Source: Heloderma charlesbogerti
Lineage: Eukaryota; Chordata; Lepidosauria; Squamata; Helodermatidae
Length of the DNA: 64,000 nt
NCBI GenBank assembly: GCA_026122225.1
Contig: JANEZZ010000399.1
Span: forward strand, 1,808,001 to 1,872,000
Direction of reading: 5' to 3'
Notes under the pieces: generated by a model
The model's input: only the letters and a program-made list of their open reading frames with translations
The model's database searches: none
What the model was told of the DNA's origin: nothing
In this document: in pieces, positions 24,685-35,725 of the stretch
How positions within the stretch are numbered: the stretch's first letter is position 1
How the letters are laid out: every line of letters begins with the position of its first letter
Program-made: the position numbers and the translations under genes

Positions 24685-24836
24685 TAGCAGCAGGGGAACA
24701 TGGGTGGGACGGTGCTATTGCACTTATGTCCTGCTTGTGGATTTCCCATGGGCATCTGCTTAGCTACTGTGTGAACAGAATGCTGGACTAGATGGACCTT
24801 GGCCTGATGCAGCACGGCTCTTCTTATGTTCTTAAA
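24685..24836 (+). mobile_element. Captured LINE 3' tail in R1 copy A
   Basis: AGCAGGGGAACATGGGTGGG, then GTCCTGCTTGTGGATTTCCC, GCTGGACTAGATGGACCTTG and CTTCTTATGTTCTTAAA. The same tail is found at 41636-41790 and, inverted, at 33325-33480 in the other R1 copies, and independently after the LINE at 27412-29600. Confidence 0.75.
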
Positions 24837-25380
24837 TATAGAGTGCCTCTGAGCATGTGCAGAATGTTTTTTCTTTCACCACTGAGCACTTACATTCTCC
24901 CCCTACCAATTCTATTCCCCTCCATGCAACCACACCTCCTCATCCTACCATCCTCCAGCAACTCCTCATAAAAACAGATGTCTTGTTTTGTGCAACTCCT
25001 CTCTACCTCCTCCTCATTATGCACAAGCTCTCAATGTATCTTCCTCCCCACAACTTCATTTGTGCCAAGACTTCACCAGGATTCAGCCAATGAGTCTGTT
25101 TTCAAAACTAGGACTAAGTTATGGAGAAACTCTGAGCATGTACTAAGTGCTTTTCCCTCACCACTGAAGCTAGAGTTCATGGAACTGCCCCTCAACCCAT
25201 AAATGACAAAACATTCATAGGACTGAGCTGAAAGGGCAGTCAATTCTTTAGACGGAATTGGGTAGGCACTGTATTACGCTTGCAGTACCATGCTCACAAC
25301 TCAGGACTCAGGACTCACACAATTGAGTAAACATTGCAGAACATCAAGGTGCAAACCTCCCTGCAAAAGTAACTTGTGCA

Positions 25381-25460
25381 GAAATCCTATACACAGTTTC
25401 TTGAGGGTAAGCGTCATTAAACATAATGGGACTTCTCAGTAGGCATACATAGGATTGCAT
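25381..25460. mobile_element. Squamate palindromic short repeat inside R1 copy A
   Basis: GAAATCCTATACACAG, AGGGTAAGCGTCATTAAAC, TAATGGGACTTCTCAGTAGG and ATAGGATTGCAT. The same copy is at the equivalent place in R1 copy C (42316-42395), so it was in the R1 ancestor. Confidence 0.8.
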
Positions 25461-25543
25461 AAATTAGTAATATTTATCTCCCCTCCACTTAAAAAACAAA
25501 CTCAAAACTCCTATTTGTTTTAATTAAAGCTTTCTGTTCATAG

Positions 25544-25734
25544 GAACATAGGAAGCTGCCTTATACTGAGTCAGACCCTGGGTCCACCTAGCCCAGAACT
25601 GTTGACACTGACTGGCAGCAGCAGCTCTCCAAAGTTTCAGGCAGGATTCTTTCCTTGCCCTACCTGGAGATGCTGGGGATTGAACCTGGGACATGCATGC
25701 CAAGCATGTGCTCTACCACTGAGCTACAGCTTTC
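25544..25734 (-). mobile_element. tRNA-derived SINE
   Basis: On the minus strand the 5' part reads TAGCTCAGTGGTAGAGCACA, a tRNA-like A box, followed about 30 bp later by GGTTCAATCCCC, a B box. The 3' part carries GTCTGACTCAGTATAAGGCA and ends CTTCCTATGTTCC, which resembles the tail of a CR1/L2-group LINE. It is not a functional tRNA gene, since no complete cloverleaf is possible. It lies in R1 copy A. Confidence 0.8.
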
Positions 25735-26680
25735 CTATTGCTGGATAATGGCAACTGACAAACAAAACAGCCCCAGATTTGTTTCTCTGCAACCATGTGA
25801 ACCCACTCTTCTCAAAGACTTTAGTGAGAAGGAAAAAACCCAACCCACTTGTCTGTTTGTATAAAGTCAAATACCGTTCAGAACTTCTCTTGCCCACCAA
25901 AGAGAATTCTCTTTAAGAATTCCCCAAGATATGCTCTGGGTGGAATAAAGAAGAGAAAGAAAGAAAGAACAGGGGAGGGGAGGGAAGAAGAAGAAGAATG
26001 GTGATTGGAAATGTGCGCGGGGGTGGGGGGTAGAGAGAATTCCCTAAGCCAAGTGGCTCCTTTCAGAGAGGTAGTACTTCAGAGGAATTTAGGAGGCTGT
26101 GCAGGGTTTGTAATGATTGCACGTACTTAAATGAGCTTTATGAGGTGAGGTGGCTGAGGGATTTTTCTAGCTTTTTTAAAACTGTAGAACCCATTTGAAA
26201 GCCCCAGCAGTTTCTTGATCATGACGCCACATAGTCCTAACCCTCCCTTTGGGATTATTTAAGCCCTACAGCTATTCAGGAGAAATTAAAGTGGACGGGG
26301 AGAAAGAAGTTTGTGGAGGCTGATTAGATCAGATCCTTTGCTGTACTGAAGCTACTAAACTTCTGCAGAATCCAAAGGTTCCCATTTGGGGCAGTAAAAT
26401 CAGATGCTGTGTGAAATACCAGTATTTCACATGGAACTCTTTCTTCCCTTCCTTCTCTTCAAAATTTCATTGCAGGCAAGCTCCCAACAGTGGGCATGTA
26501 AGAGCAGAAAAGAAAAGTAGGGGAAGAGAGGTTTTTTGCACCTCAAAAAAACCCTACACCAGAGATTAGGGATAGTGACCTCCTAATGGTCACCTTAAAC
26601 ACTTTCTGATTAGGATCTCTAATCCCCTGGGTGACTTGACAGTTTTGTTTTAGACTTTGAGAAAAGGAAACTTTATGCAT

Positions 26681-27240
26681 GGCTAGCACAAAATCCACTG
26701 GACCTAACTATCTGAAATTTGGTAGGTTCCATCAGCTCCACAGGGCCTACTAGGTCCACAAATTCCATGAATTTATGTGGAAGCACACACAGAAACAAAT
26801 GCTTTGACAGAATTTCTTGGAAAAAGCAAATTTTACCTATGGCTAGCACAAAGACCACTGGGCCTAACTGTCTGAACTTTGGCAGGCTCAGTCATCTCTA
26901 AAGGGGCTTCCAAGTCCCCAAATTCCATGCATATATGTGGAAGCACAAATAAAATACAGCTCTTTGCTTTGACAGATTTTCGTGAAAATAGCAAACTTTA
27001 CCTGTGACTAGCACAAAAGTCACTGGACCTAACTGCCTGAAAAGTGGCAGGTTCCATCAGCTCCATGGGGGCTGCCAGGTTTCCAAATTCCATACACTTC
27101 TGTGGAAGAACAAAGAAACCATAGCTCTTTCTTTGACAGATTTTGTTGGAAAACGCAAATTTTACCTGTGGCTAGCACAAAAGCCCCTAAGCCTAACTGC
27201 CTGAAATTTGGCAAATTCAATCAGCTCCATGGGGGCTTAT
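26681..27240 (+). repeat. ~163-bp tandem array in R1 copy A (about 3.4 units)
   Basis: Units start G(G/A)CTAGCACAAA at 26681, 26841, 27006 and 27170, giving periods of 160, 165 and 164. Each unit contains CTAACTGTCTGAAATTTGGC-like, CCATCAGCTCCAT and CTTTGACAGATTTT motifs. The short peptides across it are artefacts. Confidence 0.9.
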
Positions 27241-27411
27241 GAATTTATCTTACAAACTAAAAACGTTATGGCCATTTTTGTTTTCCAATGCAAGTCAATG
27301 GGAATATGTTAAAAAAAAATGCAATTAGGACCGCTCAAAAGATCCGGGGCACAGCTCAAAAAAAGATCTGGGGCCCATGCCCAGTTAGGCCTCTTTATAA
27401 TGATACCCCTG

Positions 27412-28252
27412 AATTGGACCAATGTGTTTCAACTTGTTCAGGAATGATCTGGAATTAGGAGTGAGCAGTGAAATGGCCAAGTTTGCGGATGACACCAAAA
27501 TATTTAGGGCGGTTAAAACAAAAAGGGATTGTGAGGACCTCCAAGAAGATCTCTCCAAACTGGGAGAATGGGCATCCAAATGGAAAAATGCGGTTCAACG
27601 TAAGCAAGTGTAAAGTGGAGCAATTTGGGGCAAGTCAACCCAGTGTGCAGCTGCTGTGAAAAAGGCAATCTCCATTGTAGGCATAATTAGGAAAGGAACT
27701 GAGAATAAAACGGCCAATATCATACTGCCCTTATATAAATCCATGGTGTGACCATACTTAAAATACTTTGTACAGTTGTGGTCACCACACCTAAAAAAAG
27801 ATATTGTAGAGTTGGGAAAAGTGAAGAAAAGGGCAACTAAACTGATCAAGGGGCTGGAGTAACTCCCCTATGAGGGAAGATTACAACAACTGGGATTGTT
27901 TAGCTTGGAAAAAAGGAGGGTAAGAGGAGACATGATACAGGTGTAGAAAATTATGTATGATGTGGAGAATGTGGACAGGGAGATGTTTTTCTTCCTCTCT
28001 CAAATTACTAGAGCCCGAGGTCATCCCATGAAACTGATTGGGGGGAAATTCAGGACAGATAAAAGGAAGTACTTCTTTACACAGCACATAATCAAACCAT
28101 GGAATTCACTACCATAAGATGTAGTGATGGCCACTAACTTGGATGGCTTTAAAAGGGGGTTAGACAAATTTCTGGAGGAGAAGGCTATCAATGGCTACTA
28201 GTCCTGATGGCTCTGTGCTACCTCCAGTACCAGAGGCAGTGAACCTATGTAC
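27412..28252 (+). mobile_element. CR1/L2-group LINE, 3' half of the reverse transcriptase ORF
   Basis: Translation in shifting frames gives LFRNDLELGVSSEMAKFADD with the RT catalytic pair, then KTKRDCEDLQEDLSKLGEWA, and further on HPMKLIGGKFRTDKRKYFFT and LDKFLEEKAINGY. A stretch just after the catalytic motif is deleted, and several frameshifts and stops are present. The element is dead. Its 3' untranslated part continues at 29443-29600 beyond an LTR insertion. The 5' side abuts R1 copy A. Confidence 0.8.
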
Positions 28253-29442
28253 TGTCAGGATTCCCTTTGCCCCTGCTGAAAACTTCAAAAGCCAAATCAA
28301 AACACAGACAAAAGGCTTCAATCCATGGTTTTTTAATCCACTTACTTCATTGGGTCATACAGATGCAAATTGTCAGTGACTCTAGTCTCAGTCTACAAAG
28401 GAAATGCCTTCAGGGAGTTCAAAAGAAAGCTACAGAAGTTGCCCTCCGTTTAAAGAAAAGGTGGGCTACTATCCTAACTTAAGGGGTGTGGGGGGATCTC
28501 CCTCTCTCTTGTGAGGCCTCTAAGTGCAGCTGTTCATGTTGGGCCAATCGGGCAGAACGTCTAAGCCCGCCCCCTCCGCCCCTGCCATCTCTCTCTTGGC
28601 TCTGCGTCTGCACCTGGCATCTAAGAATTCAGGCTCTCCAAGCCCCACCTCTCCCTGTTCGCTATCTCTCACAGGGGTGTGTGAAGAGAGGCCCTCTCCG
28701 TCCAGCTGGTAGGGATGTACGAATCCCTTACCTGCCAGTCAGGAGTGGGGGGGTCCGTGGGGGGGGGAGGCGATCCATTCTTCCCCCCCGGAATCCTCTT
28801 CAGCCGGCTCCACTCTGTGGCAATTCCGTTGAGCCACCAGCCAGCTCTGAAGTACCAGCGATACGGCCTTCATGCCGTATTGCTGGCTGAAGGAGACTAC
28901 TGACTGCAGATGCAAATAGCATAAATGGCTGCATTTACCTTAAACTAAGGCCTTTATGGCCGCAAATGGCATCCTGGATGCCATTTGCATCCATGCTTTT
29001 CATTAACACGATAGGCTACGCAAATATTTGTGTAGCCTATCGCATTAATGAAAAGCACGGCCGCAAATGGCATCCCAGATGCCATTTGTGTCCGCAGTCA
29101 ATCCGCCCAGCCAGCGATACGGCAATGGTGGCCGGCGTATCACTGGCACTCCGGAGGTGGCTGGCAGGGAGGATCCAGCCAGCGAGGATTCCTCCAGGAG
29201 GCGGAGGTAAGTCTTCCGATCCTCCACAGACTCTGGGGGGCGGGCAGATTCTTTTGAATCTGGCCTCACTGGGGTCCGTGGAGGATTTATCGCCCATCCC
29301 TACCAGCTGGGCCTTTGAAGCTTGAGGTGTCTGTGTCTGTATCTCTGGACAAGCCTTGGAAACTTCCTCCCCCACGTCTTGCAATTCTTCTTCAGAATCT
29401 GAACTACTGTGCCACTCCTTGTGCTCAGAAGCAACCCTGACA
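28253..29442 (-). mobile_element. Solo LTR with a foldback hAT element inside it
   Basis: On the minus strand it begins TGTCAGGGTTGCTTCTGAGC and ends GGGAATCCTGACA, the TG...CA form. Flanking 5-mers TGTAC and TGAAC (4 of 5) fit an LTR target duplication. Without the 593-bp element and its duplication the LTR is about 589 bp. It is related to the LTR at 63036 by its ends, by a GTTCAGATTCTGAAGAAGAA segment near the start, and by TTTTGTCTGTGTTTTG near the end. No internal retroviral genes are adjacent. Confidence 0.75.
28710..29302. mobile_element. Nested-hairpin foldback hAT element, copy 2 (593 bp)
   Basis: Left end TAGGGATGTACGAATCCC; right end CGCCCATCCCTA. Perfect 8-bp target duplication CCAGCTGG at 28702-28709 and 29303-29310. 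It is inserted in an LTR (28253-29442). Internal hairpins are CCAGCGATACGGC/GCCGTATTGCTGG (28855-28886), GCAAATGGCAT/ATGCCATTTGC (28966-28990), a central CGATAGGCTACGCAAATA/TATTTGTGTAGCCTATCG (29010-29042) and GCAAATGGCAT/ATGCCATTTG (29064-29090). The GATAGGCTACG hairpin sits at the centre with the AAATGG hairpins mirrored on each side. There is no ORF. Confidence 0.9.
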
Positions 29443-29600
29443 TGAACACCCGTTGCTGGGGAACATGGGTCAGAGGGTGGAGTTGCGCTCATGTCCTGCT
29501 TGTAGTTTCCTGGTCAACAGCTGGTTGGCCACTGTATGAACAGAATGGTGGACTAGCTGGACCCTTGGTCTGATCAGCATGACTCTTCTTGTATTTGTAA
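29443..29600 (+). mobile_element. 3' tail of the LINE at 27412, displaced by an LTR
   Basis: ACACCCGTTGCTGGGGAACA, GTTGGCCACTGTATGAACAG and GGTGGACTAGCTGG continue the same LINE 3' end that stops at 28252. The two parts are 1.2 kb apart because of the LTR at 28253-29442. Confidence 0.75.
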
Positions 29601-29720
29601 AAGTGCTTCACTTCATCTGACTTGTGCCCAAAGTTTACCATAAAAGTACAATACCCCTGAGTGTTATAATAAACAATTCTAATGGTCCTTCTGTCAAAAT
29701 TCCCGAGTTTAAATGATAAG

Positions 29721-29810
29721 CCATGCAATCTTATGCATATTTACTTGGAAGTAAGTTCCACTGGGTTCAAGGGTGCTTAATCCTAAATAAATATGCATAA
29801 GATTGCAACC
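29721..29810. mobile_element. Squamate palindromic short repeat, full copy
   Basis: CCATGCAATCTTATGCAT, TTGGAAGTAAGTTCCACTGG and ATGCATAAGATTGCAACC. The terminal motifs are perfect reverse complements over about 14 bp. Confidence 0.85.
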
Positions 29811-29829
29811 AAATATTTCAACCTTGATA

Positions 29830-30250
29830 TTAAGGACATAACACTAATCCATGGTTTGTTGCCCTACCCAAGGTTTGTTTGGCAGATGATGGAACAAACT
29901 GGTTTGTTTTCTCAATTCCTGGGTTGTTTGCTTCCTGGTCCCGCCTCCTTTGCCAGGTCCTTCTCTGTATCCCAAATGCCTTTGCAGCACTGTAGTACTG
30001 GTATGTAGGGCAGCTTGTTGTTGTTTTACCACTCTTGCCTACCAACTCTGTAGGCTAGTGAAAAACCCATGAACAGCCCACGGTTCTGGGTTCACACAAC
30101 AACCACCCATGGTTTAAACAGAGTCCACAACCCAATGAACCATGGATTCTCTTTCTGGGTTGTTTCAGTTAACAAAGCATGGTTTGTTAGCGTGGCTGGG
30201 TTTGCACATCATGACAACCCAGAATTCAACAACCCATGAGAACCAGGTCA
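29830..30250 (+). mobile_element. MITE rich in AACCCATGGTT motifs, copy 1
   Basis: Repeated CCATGGTTTGTTG, CTGGGTTGTTT and ACAACCCATG motifs in both orientations, with GTTCACACAACAACCACCC near the right end. It aligns, in inverse orientation, with 60878-61370 through the CTTTGCAGCACTGTAGTACTG segment. There is no ORF. Ends are approximate. Confidence 0.7.
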
Positions 30251-30719
30251 ATGACATCAATTGTATGCTTGTACACTTAGAACTCAGTGTAAATTACATT
30301 TGAGTCAAGACACACTGGGCGTCATCCTTATTATTTGGAAACAAGTCCAACTGGAATAATTGTGTTGTACTTTCAAGCAATGGACTCGGCACAATCCAGC
30401 TAAGGGTGCAATCCTATCCATATAGTTGCCAGCCTCCAAAATCAGAGACTGCTGACTATCCTATGCAGGGAGGCTGTAGCACGGAGGGGATCCTCTCCTC
30501 CATCCCTCATCTGCCCTGTATTTTTTCCTAGATGGGCGATTTTGCCTGTCTAGTCGCAGCTTTGTGGAGGGGGAAGGAAGGGGTGTGGAGACTGGATAGG
30601 AAGCAGCATAAAGCAGCTTCCTCTGTCTCCTTTCCTCCCTGCCCCCAGGACAACCCCCTTCCCCTGTCTCTGCCCTGTTTCTGAGTGTGGAGATGTAGCC
30701 AGCGCGGAGAGAACAGCAC

Positions 30720-31418
30720 TGACTGTTGGCAAGGGATGGGTTGCACCTCACAAAGGCTGGGAAGAATGTGTTTGGCCACAGCATGACGAACTTTATCAAG
30801 AGGGCTTTAAACTGAATCCTACGGGGAAGGGAGACATAAAGTTGGGGGTAACAATGGACAAAGGCTCATGCACCGCAACAGAGAGAACAGCTCTAATAGT
30901 GCCCAATACTAGCCTTCATAAACATGTAGGAAGAAAGTCAGACTATGAAGTACATCGTCTTCGATGTCTATATACTAATGCCCAGAGTATGGGAAACAAA
31001 CAGAACGAACTTGAACTCTTAATACAGGAGGGAAATTATGACTTGATAGATGAAACTGAGACTTGGTGGGATGACTCCCATGACTGGAATACAGCCATTG
31101 AAGGATACAACTTGTTCAAAAGGAACAGAAAGGGAGGTGGAGTTGCACTATATGTTAAAAATACATATCTCTGCACAGAAATATAGGAAGATGAGCTTGG
31201 CAGCCCCATTGAGAGCATCTGGGTTAAAATAAATGGAGCAAAGAACAAAAGGAACATGGTGGTCGGAGTCCGGCCACCCAATCAAGGAGAAGACAAGGAT
31301 GAAACTTTTGAAAAGCAAATAGCCAATGTTTCAAGGAAGCATGATGTAGTAGTAATGGGGGACTTCAATTTCCTCGATATTTGTTGGGAGACACATTCTG
31401 CAAAACATGGCCCCTCCA
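30720..31418 (+). mobile_element. CR1 LINE, inter-ORF region and endonuclease part
   Basis: Starts in the region before ORF2 (GCAAGGGATGGGTTGCACCT, GGGCTTTAAACTGAATCCTA). An ORF from 30842 gives an APE-type endonuclease: LRCLYTNAQSMGNKQNELE, then ETETWWDDSHDW and RKGGGVALYVKN, an in-frame stop at 31184, and MGDFNFLDICWE at about 31353. Foldback hAT copy 3 then interrupts it. The 5' boundary is uncertain. Confidence 0.85.
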
Positions 31419-31426
31419 GGAAATTC

Positions 31427-32204
31427 TAGGGGTGTAAGAACCCCACTCACCATTCCGGCTGGCAGTGTCCACAGTGGGGGGAGGTGATCCATCCCTCCCC
31501 CCGGTATCCTGCCCGGCCGGCTCCGTTCCGCAGCAAGTCCATGGAGCTGCTGGCTGGGCCCATCCGCAGCCAGACTGCCATCCGCTGCCGGGCCGCTGCA
31601 GCCGCAAATGGCGGCCATCATAGCGACCACCATTTGCGTCCCTGCCCGTGGCCGTGATTGCCTACGTATATATTTACGTAGCCTATCACTGCAAAGACCA
31701 GGGACGCAAATGGTGGCTGCTACGTCATTTGCGTCCCTGCTCTTTTCGTGATAGGCTATGTAAATATATACATAGCCAATCATGGCTAACGCAGGGTGGC
31801 AAATGGCGTAGCAGCCGCCATTTGCATCCCTGCGTTAGCCATGATAGGCTACGTATATATTTACGTAGCCTATCACGAAAAGAGCAGGGATGCAAATGGC
31901 ATAGTGGCCGCCATTTGCGCCCCTGCTCTTTGCCGTGATAGGCTACGTAAATACATAGCCAATCACAGGCAGGGACGCAAATGGTGGCTGCTATGATGGC
32001 TGCCATTTCATTCCGCAGCCTGGCTGTGGAAGGAAGATGATGACCCGACCTGGAGCAGCTGCCACCGCCAGGTAAAGTCCGTCCTGGGGAGATTTCAGGG
32101 GGTGGCAGTGGGGGGGTAGTCCATTCCGCCACGGACTCCGGGGGGCTGGATTCTAAAGAATCCGGCCTCACTGGAGTCCGTGGCGGATTTCTCCACCATC
32201 CCTA
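31427..32204. mobile_element. Nested-hairpin foldback hAT element, copy 3 (778 bp)
   Basis: Left end TAGGGGTGTAAGAACC; right end CCACCATCCCTA. Perfect 8-bp target duplication GGAAATTC at 31419-31426 and 32205-32212. It splits the endonuclease domain of a CR1 LINE. The interior alternates AAATGG hairpins and GATAGGCTACGTA hairpins at least nine times between about 31600 and 32015. The centre is near 31815, where GGCTAACGCAGGG pairs with CCCTGCGTTAGCC around an AAATGGCG hairpin. The linker CTCTTTTCGTGATAGG on the left is matched by CCTATCACGAAAAGAG on the right. There is no ORF. Confidence 0.9.
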
Positions 32205-32212
32205 GGAAATTC

Positions 32213-32786
32213 CTGACTTGTGTGGCAGATAACTACCTCCTACAGAAAGTAGAGGAAGGAACTAGAGGATTGGCTATCCTTGACTTGATCCTAACCAAGA
32301 GAGATGACTTAGTGGATAAAGTAGCAGTTACAGGAACTCTGGGGGAAAGCAACCATGTTATACTTGAGTTCTTGGTTCTAAAGGAAGCTAAAGCTGAGTG
32401 TAGCCAAACGTGTACCCGGGATTTTAGAAAAGCCGATTTTAATAAACTTAGAACAATGATAAGTAAGGTCCCATGGAAAGCGACTCTTGACAAGAAAAGA
32501 AGTCCAAGATGGGTGGGAGTTTTTAAAAAAGGACATTCTAAAGGCACAAATACAAACAATTCCAACAAGAAAAAAAGGTGGAAGACAACAGAAGAAGCCA
32601 AACTGGCTTCACAAAAGTTTAGAGATGACCTGAAAACAAAAAAGCACACATATAGGAAGTGGAAGGAAGGCCAAGCTACAACGGAGGAGTACAGGCAGGT
32701 AGCACAGAACTGCAGGGATAGCGTCAGGAAGGCTAAAGCTGAGAACGAGCTGAGGTTATAGAGGGATGCTTAAAGCAACAAAAAAG
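32213..32786 (+). mobile_element. CR1 LINE, endonuclease C-terminus and linker
   Basis: Continues directly after the foldback insertion: LTCVADNYLLQKVEEGTRG, LDLILTKRDDLVDKV, LGESNHVILEF, then a Lys/Glu-rich linker ending at a stop at 32759-32761, with CR1-like sequence to about 32786. It is cut there by inverted R1 copy B. Confidence 0.85.
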
Positions 32787-34449
32787 ATTCCAACACAAGT
32801 TACTTTTGCAGGGACGTTTGCACCTTGATGTTCTGTATGTTTACTCAGAAATAAGTCCTGAGTTGTGAGCATGGTACTGCTGACTTAATACAGTGTCTAC
32901 CCAATTCTGTCTAATGAACTGACTACCCTTTCACCTCAGTCCTATGCATGTTTTGTCATTTGTGGGTTTGGGGTTTTTTCTGCATGAACTCTAGCTTCAG
33001 TGGGGAGGGAAAGGCGCTTAGTGCATGCTCAGAGTTTCTCAATAACTTATTCCTAGTTTTGAAAACAGACTCATTGGCTGAATCCTGGTGAAGTCTTGGC
33101 ACAACTGAAGATGTGGGGAGGAAGATACAATGAGAGTTTGTGCATAAGGAGGAGGTAGAGAGGAATTGCACAAAACAAGACATCTGTTTTTATGAGGAGT
33201 TGCTGGAGGATGGTAGTATGAGGAGGTATGGTTGCATGGAGGGGAATAGAATTGGTAGGGGGAGAATGTAAGTGCTCACTGGTGAAATAAAAGCATTCTG
33301 CACATGCTCAGAGGCACTCTGTATTTAAGAACATAAGAAGAGCCATGCTACATCAGACCATCTAGTCCAGCATTCCGTTCACACAGTGGCCAACCAGATG
33401 CCTATAGGAAACCCACAAGCAGGACATGACTGCAATAGCACCTTCCCACTCATGTTCCACTGCTGCTAACATTGGTGCAATGTAAATAAATTCTAGTCAT
33501 TTTAAATTTGCATGCATGTATATCCTTCAGAAACTTTGCAGGTTTCTTGCCTGGGGGACACCTCTAATGACCTGTGCATTTTCATACAAATTTACCCCAA
33601 AACTATTGGGGAAGGGGTAAAGGGACAGGAAAGCAAATCCCTCCCTCCCCCAAATTGGAGAAATCCCCTTCCACGTGAACTGCTGCACCTATCCTTCTGA
33701 AACTTTGCTGGTTTCTTTGGGACACCTCTAGGCTGTCTGTGATTTTCAGAATGATGGTCCACAAGGACAATAGGGAGATAAGTATGTCCTCTTTTGGAGA
33801 CCTCAAAATCTCAAGGCCACCCTTGCACAGAAACCCTTGTGGCTATCATTCTGAAATTTGGCAGACATGATCTCCTCTGGTGGGGCAATGAATCCTGAAA
33901 TTTGTATCCAATTCTTCCAAGGAATTAAAATGTTATTGGCAGTTCCCTTTAAAAGAAAATCAAAATATAAACCCTGCACCTATTTTTCTGACACTGGGCA
34001 GGTGTAATCCCCTTCTAGGGGGCTACTATGCCTGAAATTATCCAGTTCTGACCAAGAGAAAAAGATTACAGGTTTTTTTTTCTAATTTATTAATTTCCTA
34101 TGGTAGTCAACAGGAAGCGCAAAGACTCATTTTTCCAAACCTTCACTCAGGTTTGGTGCTGACCTGAAGTGATCCGACTACAAATTGGCCTGAGAAGAAG
34201 CAGGATGTTTTCCAAAATGCTGAATTGGGATCTGAGTTGAAGGGGGGGGGGTCAGTGCACACTTCTTATGTATGCATGTATGTATGTAATCTATACACAC
34301 TCGCAAGCATACTGCATGCACGCACCTCACACACACACACACATATATTAGACGTGTGCTTAGACTCGTGTGTGTGTGTGTGCATATATATGCAAATTTG
34401 TGTTATGGGCCTGTGCCTCAGATCTTTTAAGACCCTAGCAATGCCCCTG
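32787..34449 (-). mobile_element. R1 DNA transposon copy B (inverted, truncated)
   Basis: Read on the minus strand it starts CAGGGGCATTGCTAGGG at 34449 and follows R1 copies A and C to the AAAAGTAACTTGTG point, where it stops at about 32787. The R1 right half (tandem array and right end) is absent. It lies inside a CR1 LINE whose reading frame resumes at 34450 after a missing stretch of reverse-transcriptase sequence, so the truncation and the CR1 deletion probably came from one event. It keeps the LINE-tail segment at 33325-33480 and a TG/CA-rich tract near 34330-34382. Confidence 0.75.
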
Positions 34450-35725
34450 CTCAAAGCCAACATGGCAGGATTTGTCAAGAACAAATCCTGCCAGACGAAT
34501 CTGATCTCATTTTTTGATCAAGTAACCTCCCTTGTGGACCGTGGGAATGCTGTAGACATCATATACCTCGACTTCAGCAAAGCTTTTGACAAAGTGCCCC
34601 ATGGTATCCTGATGAGTAAACTAGCTCAAAGTAGGCTAGATGAAACAACGATCCGGTGGATCCACAGTTGGCTACAGAATTGGACTCAAAGAGTGCTTAT
34701 CAATGGGATCTTCTCAAACTGGGGAGAGGCAACGAGTGGGATACCGCAGGGCTCAGTCCTGGGCCAGTGCTCTTCAACGTTTTTATTAATGACTTAGAGG
34801 AGATGCAGGGAATGCTGATCAGATTTGTAGATGACAGAAAATTGGGCAGGATAGCTAATACCTTGGAAGACAGAAATAAAATTCACAGTGTTCTTGATAG
34901 ACTGGAGCACTGGGCAGAAAACAACAGAATGAAATTTAATAGGGATAAATGCCAGGTTCTGCATCTAAGAAAAAGAAACCAAATGCACAATTACAAGATG
35001 GGGGATACATGGCTCAACAATACTACAAGCGAGAAGGATCTTGGAATTGTGGTAGATCACAGGCTGAATATGAGCCAACAATGTGATGTGGCTGCAAAAA
35101 AGGCAAATGCTCTTTTAGTCTGCATTAAAAGAAGCATAGCTTCCAAATCCCAGGAAGTACTAGTTCCCCTCTACTCAGCAGTGGTTAGGCCTCATCTGGA
35201 GTACTGTCTCCAGTTCTGGGCACCGCACTTTAAGAAGGATACAGACAAGCTGAAGAGGGTTCAGATGAGGGCAACAAAGATGATCAGGGGACTGGAAACA
35301 AAGCCCTATGAAGAGAGAGTGAAAGAACTGCGCATGTTTAGCCTTGAGAAGAGAGGACTGAGGGGAGATATGATATCACGCTTCAAGTACTTGAAAGGTT
35401 GTCACAGAGAGGAAGGCCAGGATCTCTTCTCGATCATCCCAGGGTGCAGGACATGGAATAATGGTTAACATTATTCAAGTTACAGGAAGCCAGATTCCGA
35501 CTGAACATCAGGAAAAACATCCTGATTGTTAGAGCAATACGACAATGGAACCAATTCCCTAGGGAGGTAGTGGGCTCTCCCACACTGGAGGCATTCAAGA
35601 TGAAGCTGGACAGTCATCTGTCAGGGATGCTCTAACTTGGATTCCTGCATTGAGCAGGGGGTTGGACTCGATGGCCTTATAGGCCCCTTCCAACCCTACT
35701 ATTCTATGATTCTATGAGGGAGTGT
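34450..35725 (+). mobile_element. CR1 LINE, reverse transcriptase and 3' end
   Basis: FVKNKSCQTNLISFFDQVT, VDIIYLDFSKAFDKVPH and GIPQGSVLG are RT motifs in the first frame. A one-base loss near 34762 shifts to a second frame with LFNVFINDLEE, RFVDDRKLGRIANTLEDRNK, MKFNRDKCQVLHL and VRPHLEYCLQFWAPHFKKD. The catalytic box is FVDD in place of the usual FADD. The 3' end GGGGGTTGGACTCGATGGCC followed by ATTCTATGATTCTATG is the CR1 signature. About 200 codons between 32786 and 34450 are missing. Confidence 0.92.

Larger units (their letters stand above)
22757..27411 (+). mobile_element. R1 DNA transposon copy A (near full length, with later insertions)
   Basis: A non-coding repeat bounded by CAGAAGCGTTGCTAG (degraded CAGGGGCATTGCTAG) and TAATGATACCCCTG. 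It aligns through most of its length with 40642-43716. It contains an AC/TG-rich stretch near 22843, a block of CTGCCAAATTTC/TTTCAGAAGGATAGGTGCAG motifs, a captured LINE 3' tail (24685-24836), one palindromic short repeat and a ~163-bp tandem array. Later insertions relative to copy C are the foldback hAT at 23317-24307 and a SINE at 25544. The flanks AACAGGAT and AATTGGAC share 5 of 8 bases, compatible with an old hAT target duplication. No transposase is visible. Confidence 0.7.

Noticed and set aside
25700..25734. tRNA-Ala-like gene on the minus strand
   Set aside because: A and B boxes are present but the acceptor stem and 3' end are not. The sequence continues into a LINE-like tail, so it is a SINE.
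28486..28890. 134-codon plus-strand ORF
   Set aside because: It crosses the LTR/foldback boundary at 28710, so it cannot be an ancestral gene.
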